From JBMNRY01 sp050944915 (GTDB taxonomy: Bacteria; Bacillota; Limnochordia; JAAZLZ01): 49,346 bases of DNA. Of the stretch, positions 31,440 to 40,524 are shown one piece after another. Position 1 is the stretch's first letter, and every line of letters begins with the position of its first letter. The notes under the pieces are model-generated. The model searched no databases. It was not told the DNA's origin and was given only the letters and a program-made list of their open reading frames with translations. The position numbers and the translations under genes were made by a program. The DNA is taken from positions 1 through 49,346 of the forward strand of contig JBMNRY010000002.1 of NCBI GenBank assembly GCA_050944915.1, read 5' to 3'.

Positions 31440-34073
31440 GTGAGTACGAAATGGGTTTATTATTTCGGACAGACCGAGGTTGAAGGTTCTGGCGAGATGC
31501 GGAACCTCCTTGGCGGTAAAGGTGCCAACCTAGCAGAAATGTTTGCAATAGGTATCCCTGGCGCCCCTGGCTTTACCATCACCACCGAAACCTGTATTAA
31601 GTTCTACGATTCTGGTCGTCAATGGCCCGAAGGCTTGGAAGAACAAGTTAAGGCAAATCTGGCTAAATTGGAAGCCGAAATGGGCGTCAAATTCGGCGAT
31701 CCTAATGACCCCTTGTTGCTGTCTGTTCGTTCCGGGGCTAGGGTTTCCATGCCCGGTATGATGGACACCGTTTTGAACTTGGGTCTGAATGATACCACCG
31801 TAGCTGGTCTGGCTAAGAAAACCGGAAATGAACGGTTTGCTTACGACTGCTACCGGCGCTTCCTCCAGATGTACGGCGACGTCGTTATGGGTGTCGACCA
31901 CGACCTCTTCGAAGGCGCCATCGCAGCCCTGAAGGAAAAGAAGGGCATCGTCAGCGACCTGGATATGGATGTCAATGACCTGAAACAGTTGGCCGAAGAA
32001 TTTAAGTCCATCATTAAGGAAAATGCTGGCGAATCCTTCCCTGAAGAGCCTTTCGAACAATTGAGAGGCGCAATCAACGCGGTATTCAACTCCTGGTTTA
32101 ACCCCCGGGCCGTTCGCTACCGCGAAATCAACGATATTCCTGGACACTGGGGAACTGCTGTTAACATTCAAACGATGGTCTTCGGTAACATGGGCGAAGA
32201 CTGCGGTACCGGTGTTGCCTTTACCCGGGACCCGGCAACGGGCGAAAACGTATTCTACGGCGAGTATCTGATCAACGCCCAAGGGGAAGACGTTGTAGCC
32301 GGTATTCGGACCCCCGAACCGATTTCCAAGTTGCATGAAATCATGCCCGAAATTTACGACCAGCTGTTGGATATCCGTGCCAAGCTGGAAGAACACTACA
32401 AAGAAATGCAAGACGTAGAGTTTACCATCCAAGAAGGTAAACTATACATGCTGCAAACCCGGGCCGGTAAGCGGACTGCTACCGCTGCGGTGAAAATCGC
32501 CGTCGATATGGTCGATGAAGGCCTCATCGACAAGGCTACAGCTATCACCCGGGTTCCTGCTGAACAGCTGGACCAGTTGCTCCACCCGATGATTGATGCG
32601 AACACCAAGTATGATGTCTTAGCTACCGGTTTGCCTGCTTCCCCAGGTGCTGCTGTAGGTAAGGTAGTCTTCACCGCTGAAGATGCCGAAGCATGGGCAG
32701 CTCGGGGAGAAGAAGTCATCCTGGTGCGGACCGAAACTTCTCCGGAAGATATCGGTGGTATGCACGTAGCCGTCGGTATTCTCACCTCCCGCGGTGGTAT
32801 GACCTCCCACGCAGCCGTTGTCGCCCGGGGTATGGGTAAGTGTTGTGTGGCCGGGGCTGGTGCCCTGCAGGTCAATGCCGATGAAAAGTTCTTCCGTGTG
32901 GGCGATGTTACCGTTAAAGAAGGCGATGTCATCACCTTGAACGGTACTGCCGGTGAAGTAATCCTCGGCGAAGTTAAACTGGTTGAGCCCCAGTTGACCG
33001 GTGACTTCGGTCGCCTCATGGAGTGGGCCGATGAATTCCGCTCCTTGCAGGTACGGACCAACGCCGACACTCCCCACGATGCCGAAGTCGCTCGCGGATT
33101 TGGCGCCCAAGGTATCGGTCTGTGTCGGACTGAGCATATGTTCTTTGCTGAAGACCGGATTTCCGCCGTACGGCAGATGATCCTAGCTAACGATGAAGAA
33201 GGCCGCCGCCGAGCCCTCGCCTTGATCCTCCCCTTCCAACGGGAAGACTTTGTTGGCATTTTCAGGGCTATGGACGGTCTACCGGTAACCATCCGGCTCC
33301 TTGACCCGCCGCTGCACGAATTCCTGCCCCAGGAAGATAGTGCTATTGACGCTCTGGCCAAGGAAATGGGCGTTACTGCCGCCGATCTCAAAGCCAAGGT
33401 TGCCAGCTTGGAAGAGTTCAACCCCATGCTCGGCCACCGTGGTTGCCGCTTAGGCATCACCTATCCTGAAATCTATGAAATGCAAGCTCGGGCCATCTTC
33501 GAGGCTGCTGTTCAGCTAACTAAAGAAGGCGTAAAGGTCTATCCCGAAGTCATGATCCCCTTGGTCGGAACCAAACGGGAACTGGCTATCTTGAGGGAAA
33601 AGGTCGTTGCCGTTGCTGAGAAGGTCATGGAAGAAGCCGGTGTGAAGGTGGACTACCTGGTCGGTACCATGATCGAAGTACCTCGGGCCGCCCTCGTTGC
33701 CGATAAGATCGCTGAGGTCGCCGACTTCTTCTCCTTCGGTACCAACGATATGACCCAGATGACCTTCGGTTTCAGCCGCGACGACGCCGGTACCTTCTTA
33801 GACGACTATATCAGCCAGGGTATCTTGGAAAAGGATCCCTTCCAGACCTTGGACCAAGCTGGTGTTGGCGCTCTAGTTGAAGTCGGTGTCCAAAAGGGAC
33901 GGCAGACCAAGTCGGACCTGAAGATCGGTATCTGTGGTGAACATGGTGGCGATCCTGCCTCCGTCGAGTTCTGCCACAAGGTTGGCATGGACTACGTAAG
34001 CTGCTCACCCTTCCGTGTACCGATTGCCCGCTTGGCAGCTGCCCAAGCTCAGGTGAAGGCACCTCGGAAGTAG
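31440..34073 (+). CDS. ppdK: Pyruvate, phosphate dikinase
   Basis: PPDK interconverts pyruvate, ATP and phosphate with PEP, AMP and pyrophosphate. The 877-residue protein has the ATP-grasp part (LLGGKGANLAEM, SVRSGARVSMPGMMDTVLNL), the phosphohistidine domain with GGMTSHAAVVARGMGK (His, with the neighbouring Thr that is a regulatory site in plants and some bacteria), and the TIM barrel (LCRTEHMFF, FFSFGTNDMTQMTFGFSRDD, GICGEHGGDP). In anaerobes it often serves pyrophosphate-linked glycolysis or gluconeogenesis. It starts at GTG 31440 behind GGGAGAGG and ends at a strong terminator. No PPDK regulatory protein gene is seen. Confidence 0.97.
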   Translation: MSTKWVYYFGQTEVEGSGEMRNLLGGKGANLAEMFAIGIPGAPGFTITTETCIKFYDSGRQWPEGLEEQVKANLAKLEAEMGVKFGDPNDPLLLSVRSGARVSMPGMMDTVLNLGLNDTTVAGLAKKTGNERFAYDCYRRFLQMYGDVVMGVDHDLFEGAIAALKEKKGIVSDLDMDVNDLKQLAEEFKSIIKENAGESFPEEPFEQLRGAINAVFNSWFNPRAVRYREINDIPGHWGTAVNIQTMVFGNMGEDCGTGVAFTRDPATGENVFYGEYLINAQGEDVVAGIRTPEPISKLHEIMPEIYDQLLDIRAKLEEHYKEMQDVEFTIQEGKLYMLQTRAGKRTATAAVKIAVDMVDEGLIDKATAITRVPAEQLDQLLHPMIDANTKYDVLATGLPASPGAAVGKVVFTAEDAEAWAARGEEVILVRTETSPEDIGGMHVAVGILTSRGGMTSHAAVVARGMGKCCVAGAGALQVNADEKFFRVGDVTVKEGDVITLNGTAGEVILGEVKLVEPQLTGDFGRLMEWADEFRSLQVRTNADTPHDAEVARGFGAQGIGLCRTEHMFFAEDRISAVRQMILANDEEGRRRALALILPFQREDFVGIFRAMDGLPVTIRLLDPPLHEFLPQEDSAIDALAKEMGVTAADLKAKVASLEEFNPMLGHRGCRLGITYPEIYEMQARAIFEAAVQLTKEGVKVYPEVMIPLVGTKRELAILREKVVAVAEKVMEEAGVKVDYLVGTMIEVPRAALVADKIAEVADFFSFGTNDMTQMTFGFSRDDAGTFLDDYISQGILEKDPFQTLDQAGVGALVEVGVQKGRQTKSDLKIGICGEHGGDPASVEFCHKVGMDYVSCSPFRVPIARLAAAQAQVKAPRK

Positions 34074-34101
34074 CCCTCTGCTTTAATAGAAGTTGAGGCT
34101 G

Positions 34102-34131
34102 GAAACCCGTGCTCAACAGCGCGGGTTTCTT
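34102..34131 (+). terminator. Rho-independent terminator of ppdK
   Basis: GAAACCCGTGCT (34102-34113) pairs with AGCGCGGGTTTC (34118-34129) with one G-T pair around a CAAC loop, followed by TTTCT. It lies before the preferred start of the dGTPase-like gene, which supports the later start. Confidence 0.75.
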
Positions 34132-34161
34132 TCTCCCCAAAGGCGATGGGAGGTGGGGCCA

Positions 34162-35163
34162 TTGTGGAAACGGGAAGACCGGCAACGATGGGAGAGGAAA
34201 CATCTTTCTCCACGGGCCTGTATCACTACCCGGGGCCGTATGTACCAGGAGCGGGAATGCGATTATCGAACTCCTTTCCAAAGGGACCGGGATCGGATCA
34301 TCCATTGTAAAGCCTTTCGCCGTCTGATGCATAAGACCCAAGTCTTTATCGCCCCAGAAGGTGATCATTACCGGACCCGGTTGACCCATACCCTGGAAGT
34401 CAGCCAAATCGCCCGCACCGCAGCCCGGGCCTTAGGTCTCAATGAAGACTTGACGGAGGCCATCGCCCTTGGTCATGATCTTGGACACACCCCCTTTGGA
34501 CACGCGGGGGAGGCCACATTAAACGATTTGGTACCCGGCGGATTCTCCCATAACCAGCAAAGTCTGCGGGTGGTCGATGTTCTAGAGGAAAAGGATCCTG
34601 CCTACCGGGGGTTGAATCTCACTTGGGAAGTGCGGGATGGTATTCTTAACCATACGGGCCCCCAGATGCCGGCGACCTTGGAAGGACAGATCGTAAAACT
34701 CTCCGATCGGATCGCCTATATTAACCATGATATAGATGATGCTTTACGGGCAGGGCTCATTACCTTGGAGCAGCTGCCCTCTCCGGCTTTAGAGGTTCTC
34801 GGCCGAGATCATTCCCAGCGGATCGATAGGATGATCCGGGATCTGGTGGAATACAGTCAAGATCGGGGTTATATAGCTATGAGCCCCCCGATTTGGGAAG
34901 CAACAAATCTGTTGCGGGATTTTCTTTTTGCCCATGTTTATGTAGGTTCGGCGGCTAAGCAAGAGGAAAGCAAAGTCCGGGATACCTTATCAAGGCTTTA
35001 TGTATTCTATGTGGAGAACCCCCAGGAGCTGCCGGAGTATATTCAGGCCGTTCCCGTGGAACCCGGGCGCGATCGGGCGGTAGATTATATCGCGGGGATG
35101 ACCGATCGGTTTGCTATGGCCGATTATGTGGAAAAATTTCTTCCCCAGGGTTGGCGTCGGTAA
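34162..35163 (+). CDS. dgt: Deoxyguanosinetriphosphate triphosphohydrolase-like protein
   Basis: This is an HD-domain dNTP triphosphohydrolase (dGTPase-like) of 333 residues. Motifs include FQRDRDRIIHCKAFRRLMHK, then RTRLTHTLEVSQIARTAA (first metal His), ALGHDLGHTPFGHAGE (HD pair), and VKLSDRIAYINHDIDDAL (last Asp). It lies just before dnaG, a position I recall for this subfamily in Bacillota. The start is TTG 34162 with GGGAGGT 7 bp upstream; the longer frame from 34093 would overlap the terminator. Confidence 0.92.
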   Translation: MWKREDRQRWERKHLSPRACITTRGRMYQERECDYRTPFQRDRDRIIHCKAFRRLMHKTQVFIAPEGDHYRTRLTHTLEVSQIARTAARALGLNEDLTEAIALGHDLGHTPFGHAGEATLNDLVPGGFSHNQQSLRVVDVLEEKDPAYRGLNLTWEVRDGILNHTGPQMPATLEGQIVKLSDRIAYINHDIDDALRAGLITLEQLPSPALEVLGRDHSQRIDRMIRDLVEYSQDRGYIAMSPPIWEATNLLRDFLFAHVYVGSAAKQEESKVRDTLSRLYVFYVENPQELPEYIQAVPVEPGRDRAVDYIAGMTDRFAMADYVEKFLPQGWRR

Positions 35164-35220
35164 AAAGGGCAGGAGTTGGAGTTTTGCTGTCGAATGGTGT
35201 ACCGACATGGGGGGAGTTAA

Positions 35221-36984
35221 ATGGCGGCCAAGATTGCCCAAGAAGTTATCGACGAGATCCGGGATAGTTGTGATATCGTCCAACTGATTGGCGATTACGT
35301 CCGTTTACAAAAGAGTGGTAAGAGTTTTAAAGGGTTATGTCCCTTTCACAATGAACGGACTCCGTCTTTTAACGTCAACGGCGAAAAGGGACTTTACTAT
35401 TGTTTCGGTTGTGGGGCCGGGGGAGATATAATCAACTTCGTCATGGAGATGGAAAAACTCTCCTTTGGGGAAGCCGTCGAGTTTTTAGCTCGACGATTTG
35501 GACTTCCATTGCCCGAAGCAAGTCCCCAGAGGGATGATGGTCGTGATGAGCTTTTAGCCATCTGTGCCAAAGCGACGGAGTTTTACCAACGCTGTCTTTG
35601 GGAAAGCCCTAGGGGAGAAGTCGCCCGGCGATATTTACAAAAGCGAGGTATCGCGGCTACAACGGCCCGGGAATTTCAATTGGGATTCGCCCCCTACGGG
35701 CGAGGTTATTTATGGAACTACTTACGCAAGGCTGGTTACAGCCTCCAGGCAGCTGTTGAAGCGGGCCTTGTGGCCATCGGTCGGCGTAATACACCCTATG
35801 ATCGCTTCCGCAATCGGTTAATCTTTCCCATCGCCAATCGGCGGGGCCGGGTTATTGGATTCGGCGGCCGGGCTTTGGGAGAGGGAGGCGGACCTAAATA
35901 CTTAAATAGTCCCGAAACACCGTTGTTTAACAAAAGGAAAATCCTCTACGGTCTTCACTTAGCCCGCAAGGGTATGCGTAGTAGTGAGGAAGCCATCATC
36001 GTGGAGGGTTATATGGATGTCATTGCCCTTCATCAAGCAGGTCATAAGGAGGCAGTCTCCAGCTTGGGTACCGCTTTGACGGAAGACCAAGTGGAGCTCT
36101 TACGCCGGGAGACCAGGCGAGCTCTAATCGCCTATGATGCCGATGCCGCAGGACAGAAGGCCACCTTGCGGGGACTGGAAGTCTTGGAAAATAAAGGAAT
36201 GGACGTGCGGTTAATCGAATTACCAAAGGGCGAGGATCCCGACAGCTTTGTGAGCAAGGGTGGAGATTTTGCTAGTTTGCGTCGCCATGCCCTGCCCCTC
36301 ATCGATTACCGCTTAAAATTGGCGATCGGTGCTCAACCGAAAGACCCAGCCTCCCGGGCCGAGGCCGTTCAGCGGGTAATACCTATCTTGGCGGGGATTA
36401 ATAATGTGGCCGTCAGAGAAGTCTATGTAGGGGCAGTAGCAGAGCGATTAGGCATCTCCGGGGCGGCCTTAGGGACAGAATTAGAGAAATATAAGGGAAA
36501 ATCAGGAAAGACAAGCAGGTATAGGCATACAACGGAGCAAACTAGTTATAATAGTAAAGACGCCATGGCCGACCCGCCTTTGGTGGAGATGGAGTTGGTC
36601 AGGCTTATGTTGGAGAATCCCCAATTGGTGGATCAGGTAGCCGAGAAGGTTGGAGTTGAGGATTTTACCCATGCCGGCTTGCGCCACATCGTGGCCAAGA
36701 TCCTTCAGCGCCGGGCCGCCGGTTATACCACTCTGCCCCAGGATATTGCCCAAGACGCGCAGGTCCATGCCAGCGGCATCCTGGCCCATCTTGTTCGGGA
36801 AGAACCCGGTTTGGCCACCAAGGAAATCTTGGATAATTGTATCCTTAGGATGAAACAATACCGTTTGAGCGCAATTTTGGCATCCTTGGAGAAGGAACTG
36901 GGTAAAGAAATTGATTCGGTAAGATTTTTAGATTCTCTTTTAATTCGGTACAAGGATTTGAAGGATAGTATAGGGAATTGTTAA
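35221..36984 (+). CDS. dnaG: DNA primase DnaG
   Basis: DnaG makes RNA primers at the replication fork. The 587-residue protein has the N-terminal CHC2 zinc finger (LCPFHNERTPSFNV with YYCFGCGAGGD) and then the catalytic core with the TOPRIM Glu in EEAIIVEGYMDVIALH and the Asp pair in ALIAYDADAAGQKA. The C-terminal helical domain (about 440-587) should bind the DnaB helicase. rpoD follows after 62 bp, the classic dnaG-rpoD macromolecular synthesis arrangement. Confidence 0.97.
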   Translation: MAAKIAQEVIDEIRDSCDIVQLIGDYVRLQKSGKSFKGLCPFHNERTPSFNVNGEKGLYYCFGCGAGGDIINFVMEMEKLSFGEAVEFLARRFGLPLPEASPQRDDGRDELLAICAKATEFYQRCLWESPRGEVARRYLQKRGIAATTAREFQLGFAPYGRGYLWNYLRKAGYSLQAAVEAGLVAIGRRNTPYDRFRNRLIFPIANRRGRVIGFGGRALGEGGGPKYLNSPETPLFNKRKILYGLHLARKGMRSSEEAIIVEGYMDVIALHQAGHKEAVSSLGTALTEDQVELLRRETRRALIAYDADAAGQKATLRGLEVLENKGMDVRLIELPKGEDPDSFVSKGGDFASLRRHALPLIDYRLKLAIGAQPKDPASRAEAVQRVIPILAGINNVAVREVYVGAVAERLGISGAALGTELEKYKGKSGKTSRYRHTTEQTSYNSKDAMADPPLVEMELVRLMLENPQLVDQVAEKVGVEDFTHAGLRHIVAKILQRRAAGYTTLPQDIAQDAQVHASGILAHLVREEPGLATKEILDNCILRMKQYRLSAILASLEKELGKEIDSVRFLDSLLIRYKDLKDSIGNC

Positions 36985-37046
36985 ACCCTAGCCCTATTAG
37001 ATCAATAAAGGCCGCAAAGTGTGTTGACCGGAAGGGGGGAGAAAAG

Positions 37047-38141
37047 GTGAGCGAAAAGGAATTGTCCAGCATCGAATCCCTTAAGGAATTGATCAGCCGG
37101 GGGAAAAAGAAAGGTGCTGTTAGCTACAAAGAAATTATGGATGCCTTACAGGATGTAGATTTGTCCCCTGAGCAAATCGATGAGATTTATGAAGGCTTGG
37201 GCAGAATGGGTATCGATATTCTACACGACAGTGTTGAAACCGATGATCCAGATGAAGAATCGGAGAATGGTGAGGCCAGTTCAGATGTCAGCCTTCTAGT
37301 TCCTGAAGGGATCGGTCTCGATGATCCTGTACGCATGTACTTGAAAGAAATCGGGCGAGTACCCCTTCTGACGGCCGAAGAGGAAGTAGAGTTAGCCAAG
37401 AAAATAGAACAAGGTGATGAGTGGGCCAAACGGCGTTTAGCCGAAGCCAATTTGCGTTTGGTGGTCAGTATCGCCAAGCGATATGTGGGCCGGGGGATGC
37501 TATTTTTGGATTTGATCCAGGAGGGCAATTTAGGTCTGATTAAGGCCGTAGAGAAATTCGACTATCGCAAGGGCTATAAATTCAGCACTTACGCCACCTG
37601 GTGGATTAGACAGGCCATTACCCGGGCGATCGCGGATCAGGCCAGAACGATCCGGATCCCCGTCCATATGGTGGAGACCATTAATAAGTTAATCCGGGTC
37701 TCACGGCAATTATTGCAAGAGCTGGGTCGAGAGCCGACTCCTGAAGAAATTGCGGCGGAGATGGACTTACCTGCGGAGCGAGTGCGGGAGATTATGAAGA
37801 TCGCCCAAGAACCAGTGTCTCTGGAAACTCCCATCGGTGAAGAGGAAGACAGTCATTTAGGCGACTTCATTGAGGACCAAGACGCACCAGCCCCTGCAGA
37901 GGCGGCATCCTTTATGATGCTGAAGGAGCAGCTGGAGGAAGTCTTGGAAAGCCTCACACCTCGAGAAGAAAAGGTGTTGCGCCTCCGTTTTGGCCTTGAT
38001 GACGGTCGAGCCCGGACCCTGGAAGAAGTTGGACAGGTCTTCGGTGTGACCAGGGAGCGGATCCGTCAGATTGAGGCTAAGGCCCTACGCAAACTGCGCC
38101 ATCCAAGCCGCAGTAAGAAACTAAAAGATTTCTTAGAGTAG
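37047..38141 (+). CDS. rpoD: RNA polymerase primary sigma factor SigA/RpoD
   Basis: This is the housekeeping sigma factor, 364 residues. It has an acidic sigma 1.1-like N-terminus, then region 1.2 (DDPVRMYLKEIGRVPLLTA), region 2 (ANLRLVVSIAKRYVGRGM, then YKFSTYATWWIRQAI), region 3 and region 4.2 (FGVTRERIRQIEAKALRKLR). The start is GTG 37047, with GGGGGGAG upstream; the longer frame begins inside the dnaG end region and lacks a good site. It recognises the TTGACA/TATAAT promoters seen elsewhere in the window. Confidence 0.97.
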   Translation: MSEKELSSIESLKELISRGKKKGAVSYKEIMDALQDVDLSPEQIDEIYEGLGRMGIDILHDSVETDDPDEESENGEASSDVSLLVPEGIGLDDPVRMYLKEIGRVPLLTAEEEVELAKKIEQGDEWAKRRLAEANLRLVVSIAKRYVGRGMLFLDLIQEGNLGLIKAVEKFDYRKGYKFSTYATWWIRQAITRAIADQARTIRIPVHMVETINKLIRVSRQLLQELGREPTPEEIAAEMDLPAERVREIMKIAQEPVSLETPIGEEEDSHLGDFIEDQDAPAPAEAASFMMLKEQLEEVLESLTPREEKVLRLRFGLDDGRARTLEEVGQVFGVTRERIRQIEAKALRKLRHPSRSKKLKDFLE

Positions 38142-38152
38142 CTAGAAATTTG

Positions 38153-38175
38153 GGGGACTCCGTCGAGTCTACTTT
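38153..38175 (+). terminator. Weak hairpin after rpoD
   Basis: GACTC-CGTC-GAGTC forms a 5-bp stem just after the rpoD stop, followed by TACTTTCT. It is a weak candidate terminator. Confidence 0.35.
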
Positions 38176-38188
38176 CTCATAAAAGGAC

Positions 38189-38218
38189 TTGACTGGCTAG
38201 AGGTAAATACCTTATAAT
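38189..38218 (+). promoter_or_regulatory. Promoter of the tandem tRNA genes
   Basis: TTGACT (38189-38194) and TATAAT (38213-38218) are separated by 18 bp, ending 13 bp before the tRNA-Asn gene. Confidence 0.75.
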
Positions 38219-38231
38219 TGATGTGCAAGGT

Positions 38232-38306
38232 TCCTCGGTAGCTCAATGGTAGAGCACCCGGCTGTTAACCGGGTGGTTGTAGGTTCGAGTCCTACCCGGG
38301 GAGCCA
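38232..38306 (+). tRNA. tRNA-Asn (anticodon GTT)
   Basis: This 75-nt gene folds as a full cloverleaf: acceptor TCCTCGG with CCGGGGA, D arm GCTC-AATGGTA-GAGC, anticodon stem CCCGG with loop CTGTTAA, and T arm GTAGG-TTCGAGT-CCTAC. The CCA end is encoded. Confidence 0.97.
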
Positions 38307-38313
38307 ATTAATT

Positions 38314-38388
38314 GGGCTTGTAGCTCAGGGGCAGAGCAGCGGACTCATAATCCGTCGGTCGCTGGTTCGAACCCAGCCAGGCCCACCA
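38314..38388 (+). tRNA. tRNA with anticodon CAT (elongator Met, or Ile2 with lysidine)
   Basis: This 75-nt gene has acceptor GGGCTTG with CAGGCCC, anticodon loop CTCATAA and an encoded CCA. The loop sequence occurs both in elongator tRNA-Met and in tRNA-Ile2, whose C34 is changed to lysidine, so the identity cannot be settled by eye. It lacks initiator features. It is co-transcribed with tRNA-Asn. Confidence 0.93.
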
Positions 38389-38422
38389 GGAGATAAGGCC
38401 CATAGGGCATAAAGGATACTTA

Positions 38423-38449
38423 GAGGTCTCGTTTCGAGGCCTCTTTTTT
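38423..38449 (+). terminator. Rho-independent terminator of the tRNA pair
   Basis: GAGGTCTCG (38423-38431) pairs with CGAGGCCTC (38435-38443) with one G-T pair around TTT, then six T. Confidence 0.9.
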
Positions 38450-39029
38450 ATTTACCGGCACACTATTGAAAAAGGGGGGGGTCAGAGAGGCACGGCGGAA
38501 GCTACCGCTGGCCCCCTTATATTCTAAGGTTTTTCGTCACCCCACAGTTTTGGATCTCGCCGGGGCGCTACCAAGGTAGCTCTTGGCACCCATTACAACT
38601 CCCGAGGCTTAGTCATCATTGATCGCGTCCGCTCCTAGACGGTATAGAGCGCATCATCCTCGGACTTTATGCGGTCGATGAAGATGCCGAATGGTGTAAG
38701 TCAGTTCGTCTCCCTTGAAGATGGCTTCGTCTTCGGACGCATTTTTGGTCGGGAAGCAGCCAAGTAGTTGTTAAATCCATAGCTTCTTCTAGCCAACGCC
38801 GAGCTATTCTAGTACGGAGTTGGCTTCTCCTTGCCCAAATCAGGGAGGGAGACCAGGCTAGGCGGTCTCTTTCTATGGATGTATTCCACTTTGATGGGTA
38901 AGTCTCCCAGGTCGACATAAAAGGTAAATACCGGTTCCATGGGGAGGCTCAGTATATGGGCCTTGTTTTATGGTAATTTTAAAAAGGCGAGTCTATGGGG
39001 TATCCAGCACACAGGGGGGGGTAGGGAGC
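38450..39029. other. 580-bp stretch with no intact gene
   Basis: No complete gene is seen. The minus strand carries several short protein-like stretches in different frames, listed as a possible gene remnant. No convincing promoter for spoVAC was found; a sigma-G type promoter would be expected somewhere before 39030. Confidence 0.5.
38639..38940 (-). pseudogene. Possible decayed gene on the minus strand
   Basis: Reading the minus strand, protein-like segments appear in successive frames. They run from ATG 38940 (EPVFTFYVDLGDLPIKVEYI, ending at TAG 38809-38811), through ASEDEAIFKGDELTYTIRHL, to FIDRIKSEDDALYTV, which ends at a TAG at about 38639. Composition is coding-like but at least two frame changes and a stop would be needed to join them. 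I cannot name the ancestor. It may be a remnant, or chance. Confidence 0.3.
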
Positions 39030-39503
39030 GTGTCCAAGAAAAAGAAGCCTAGCGCTGCTCAACGGGACTACCAAGCTTTAGCTAAGGCTCGAGAACCAAG
39101 CCGTCCCTTGTTAGGTAATCTAATCCGGGCCTTTTTGGTCGGTGGGACCATCTGTGCGGTGGGCCAGGGAGTAAGCGATTTCTTCATCTGGAACTTCAAT
39201 TTCACGGAAAAGACTGCTGGCAATCCAACGGTTGCGGTGATGATTTTTGTTTCGGTGCTTCTGACATCCCTAGGCATCTACGATCACATTGCCCAGTGGG
39301 CGGGGGCGGGTACTGCCATTCCCGTGACGGGATTTGCCAACTCCATGGCTTCCGCTGCCTTGGAACACCGGACCGAGGGTTTTGTCTTAGGGGTTGGGGG
39401 CAACATGTTCAAACTAGCGGGCTCCGTCATCGTCTATGGGGTTTTTGCCGCCTTTGTGATCGCCCTGATCCGGACCGTGATTACCTTACTGGGAGGAGCC
39501 TAA
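39030..39503 (+). CDS. spoVAC: Stage V sporulation protein AC
   Basis: SpoVAC is an inner forespore membrane protein of the SpoVA channel, which imports dipicolinic acid into the spore and releases it in germination. The 157-residue protein has a Lys-rich N-terminus and about four hydrophobic helices, with the family stretches LLGNLIRAFLVGGTICAVGQ and AGAGTAIPVTGFANSMASAA. The start is GTG 39030; the longer frame has no better ribosome site. spoVAD begins at the base after its stop. Confidence 0.93.
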   Translation: MSKKKKPSAAQRDYQALAKAREPSRPLLGNLIRAFLVGGTICAVGQGVSDFFIWNFNFTEKTAGNPTVAVMIFVSVLLTSLGIYDHIAQWAGAGTAIPVTGFANSMASAALEHRTEGFVLGVGGNMFKLAGSVIVYGVFAAFVIALIRTVITLLGGA

Positions 39504-40523
39504 ATGCGACAGGGACAGCAGACTTGGGTTTTTAGCAATCGACCGACCATCATCTCTACCGCCGTTGTAGGAGGGCCCTTCGAAGCCCGGGGGCCCCTGG
39601 CAGCTACCTTCGATCGTGTCTACGCTGATTTATGGATCGGCGAAACAAGTTTTGAAAAGGCGGAACGCAGACTATTGGAAGATGCTTGTGAAATAGTAGT
39701 TCAAAAAGCTGGTTTACAAACTAAGGATATCCAGTTGTTCCTAGCCGGCGACTTAATGAACCAAATCGTTTCCAGCAATTTTGCCGCCCGCACCCTATCG
39801 GTGCCTTTTATAGGTCTTTTTGGAGCCTGTTCCACCTCCATGGAAAGCCTGGCTTTAGCCTCGTTGATCGTCGATAGCGGTTTTGGTGATCATGTTATTG
39901 CCGGTGCTGTCAGCCATTACGGGGCGGTGGAAAAGCAGTTCCGCTATCCCACGGAGTACGGCAGCCAAAAGCCGCCGACGGCTCAATGGACGGTGACGGG
40001 AGCCGGTGTAGCATTGCTCAGCGCCCGAGGGGAGGGTCCACAAATTACATCGGCGACCATCGGTCGGGTTGTCGATATGGGGATCCCCGATCCCTTTAAC
40101 ATGGGAGCGGCCATGGCCCCGGCAGCAGTAGATACCATCAATGCCCATTTTCGAGATTTAGGTATTGACCACTCAACCTATGATTTGATTGCCACCGGTG
40201 ATCTAGGCCGGGTCGGCCGCCTTATTTCCCTCGATTTATTGGCCAAGCATAATATCGCCATGCCTGAGGAAAAGTATGTTGATTGTGGATTGTTAATCTA
40301 TGAAGAGGATGAACCCATGGTTTTCTCCGGTGGCAGCGGCTGCGGCTGTTCGGCCACCGTGGCCTTCGGCCATATTTTAACCAGGATGAAACGGGGTGAA
40401 CTAAAAAGGGTTCTCATCGCTGCCACTGGCGCTTTGCTATCGCCCTTGACTTTTCAACAACAGGAGAGTATCCCGGCCATTGCCCATGCCGTTGCCATCG
40501 AGTATTTTCCAGGGGGTGTCTAA
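39504..40523 (+). CDS. spoVAD: Stage V sporulation protein AD
   Basis: SpoVAD is the soluble, thiolase-like protein of the SpoVA complex that binds dipicolinic acid. The 339-residue protein shows GQQTWVFSNRPTIISTAVVG, the thiolase-type FGACSTSMESLALASLIV (with the Cys position), VSHYGAVEKQFRYPTEYGSQ and GGSGCGCSATVAFGHI. The ATG follows directly after the spoVAC stop, with GGGAGGAG inside the spoVAC end, so translation is coupled. Confidence 0.95.
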   Translation: MRQGQQTWVFSNRPTIISTAVVGGPFEARGPLAATFDRVYADLWIGETSFEKAERRLLEDACEIVVQKAGLQTKDIQLFLAGDLMNQIVSSNFAARTLSVPFIGLFGACSTSMESLALASLIVDSGFGDHVIAGAVSHYGAVEKQFRYPTEYGSQKPPTAQWTVTGAGVALLSARGEGPQITSATIGRVVDMGIPDPFNMGAAMAPAAVDTINAHFRDLGIDHSTYDLIATGDLGRVGRLISLDLLAKHNIAMPEEKYVDCGLLIYEEDEPMVFSGGSGCGCSATVAFGHILTRMKRGELKRVLIAATGALLSPLTFQQQESIPAIAHAVAIEYFPGGV

Positions 40524-40524
40524 T

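Noticed and set aside
31530..33460. Long minus-strand frames of 300 and 354 codons opposite ppdK
   Set aside because: They are antisense to a highly conserved PPDK coding sequence, have no ribosome sites and no family motifs. They come from the biased codon use of ppdK.
33811..34407. A 198-codon minus-strand frame across the ppdK end
   Set aside because: It crosses the ppdK terminator and overlaps two well-supported plus-strand genes.
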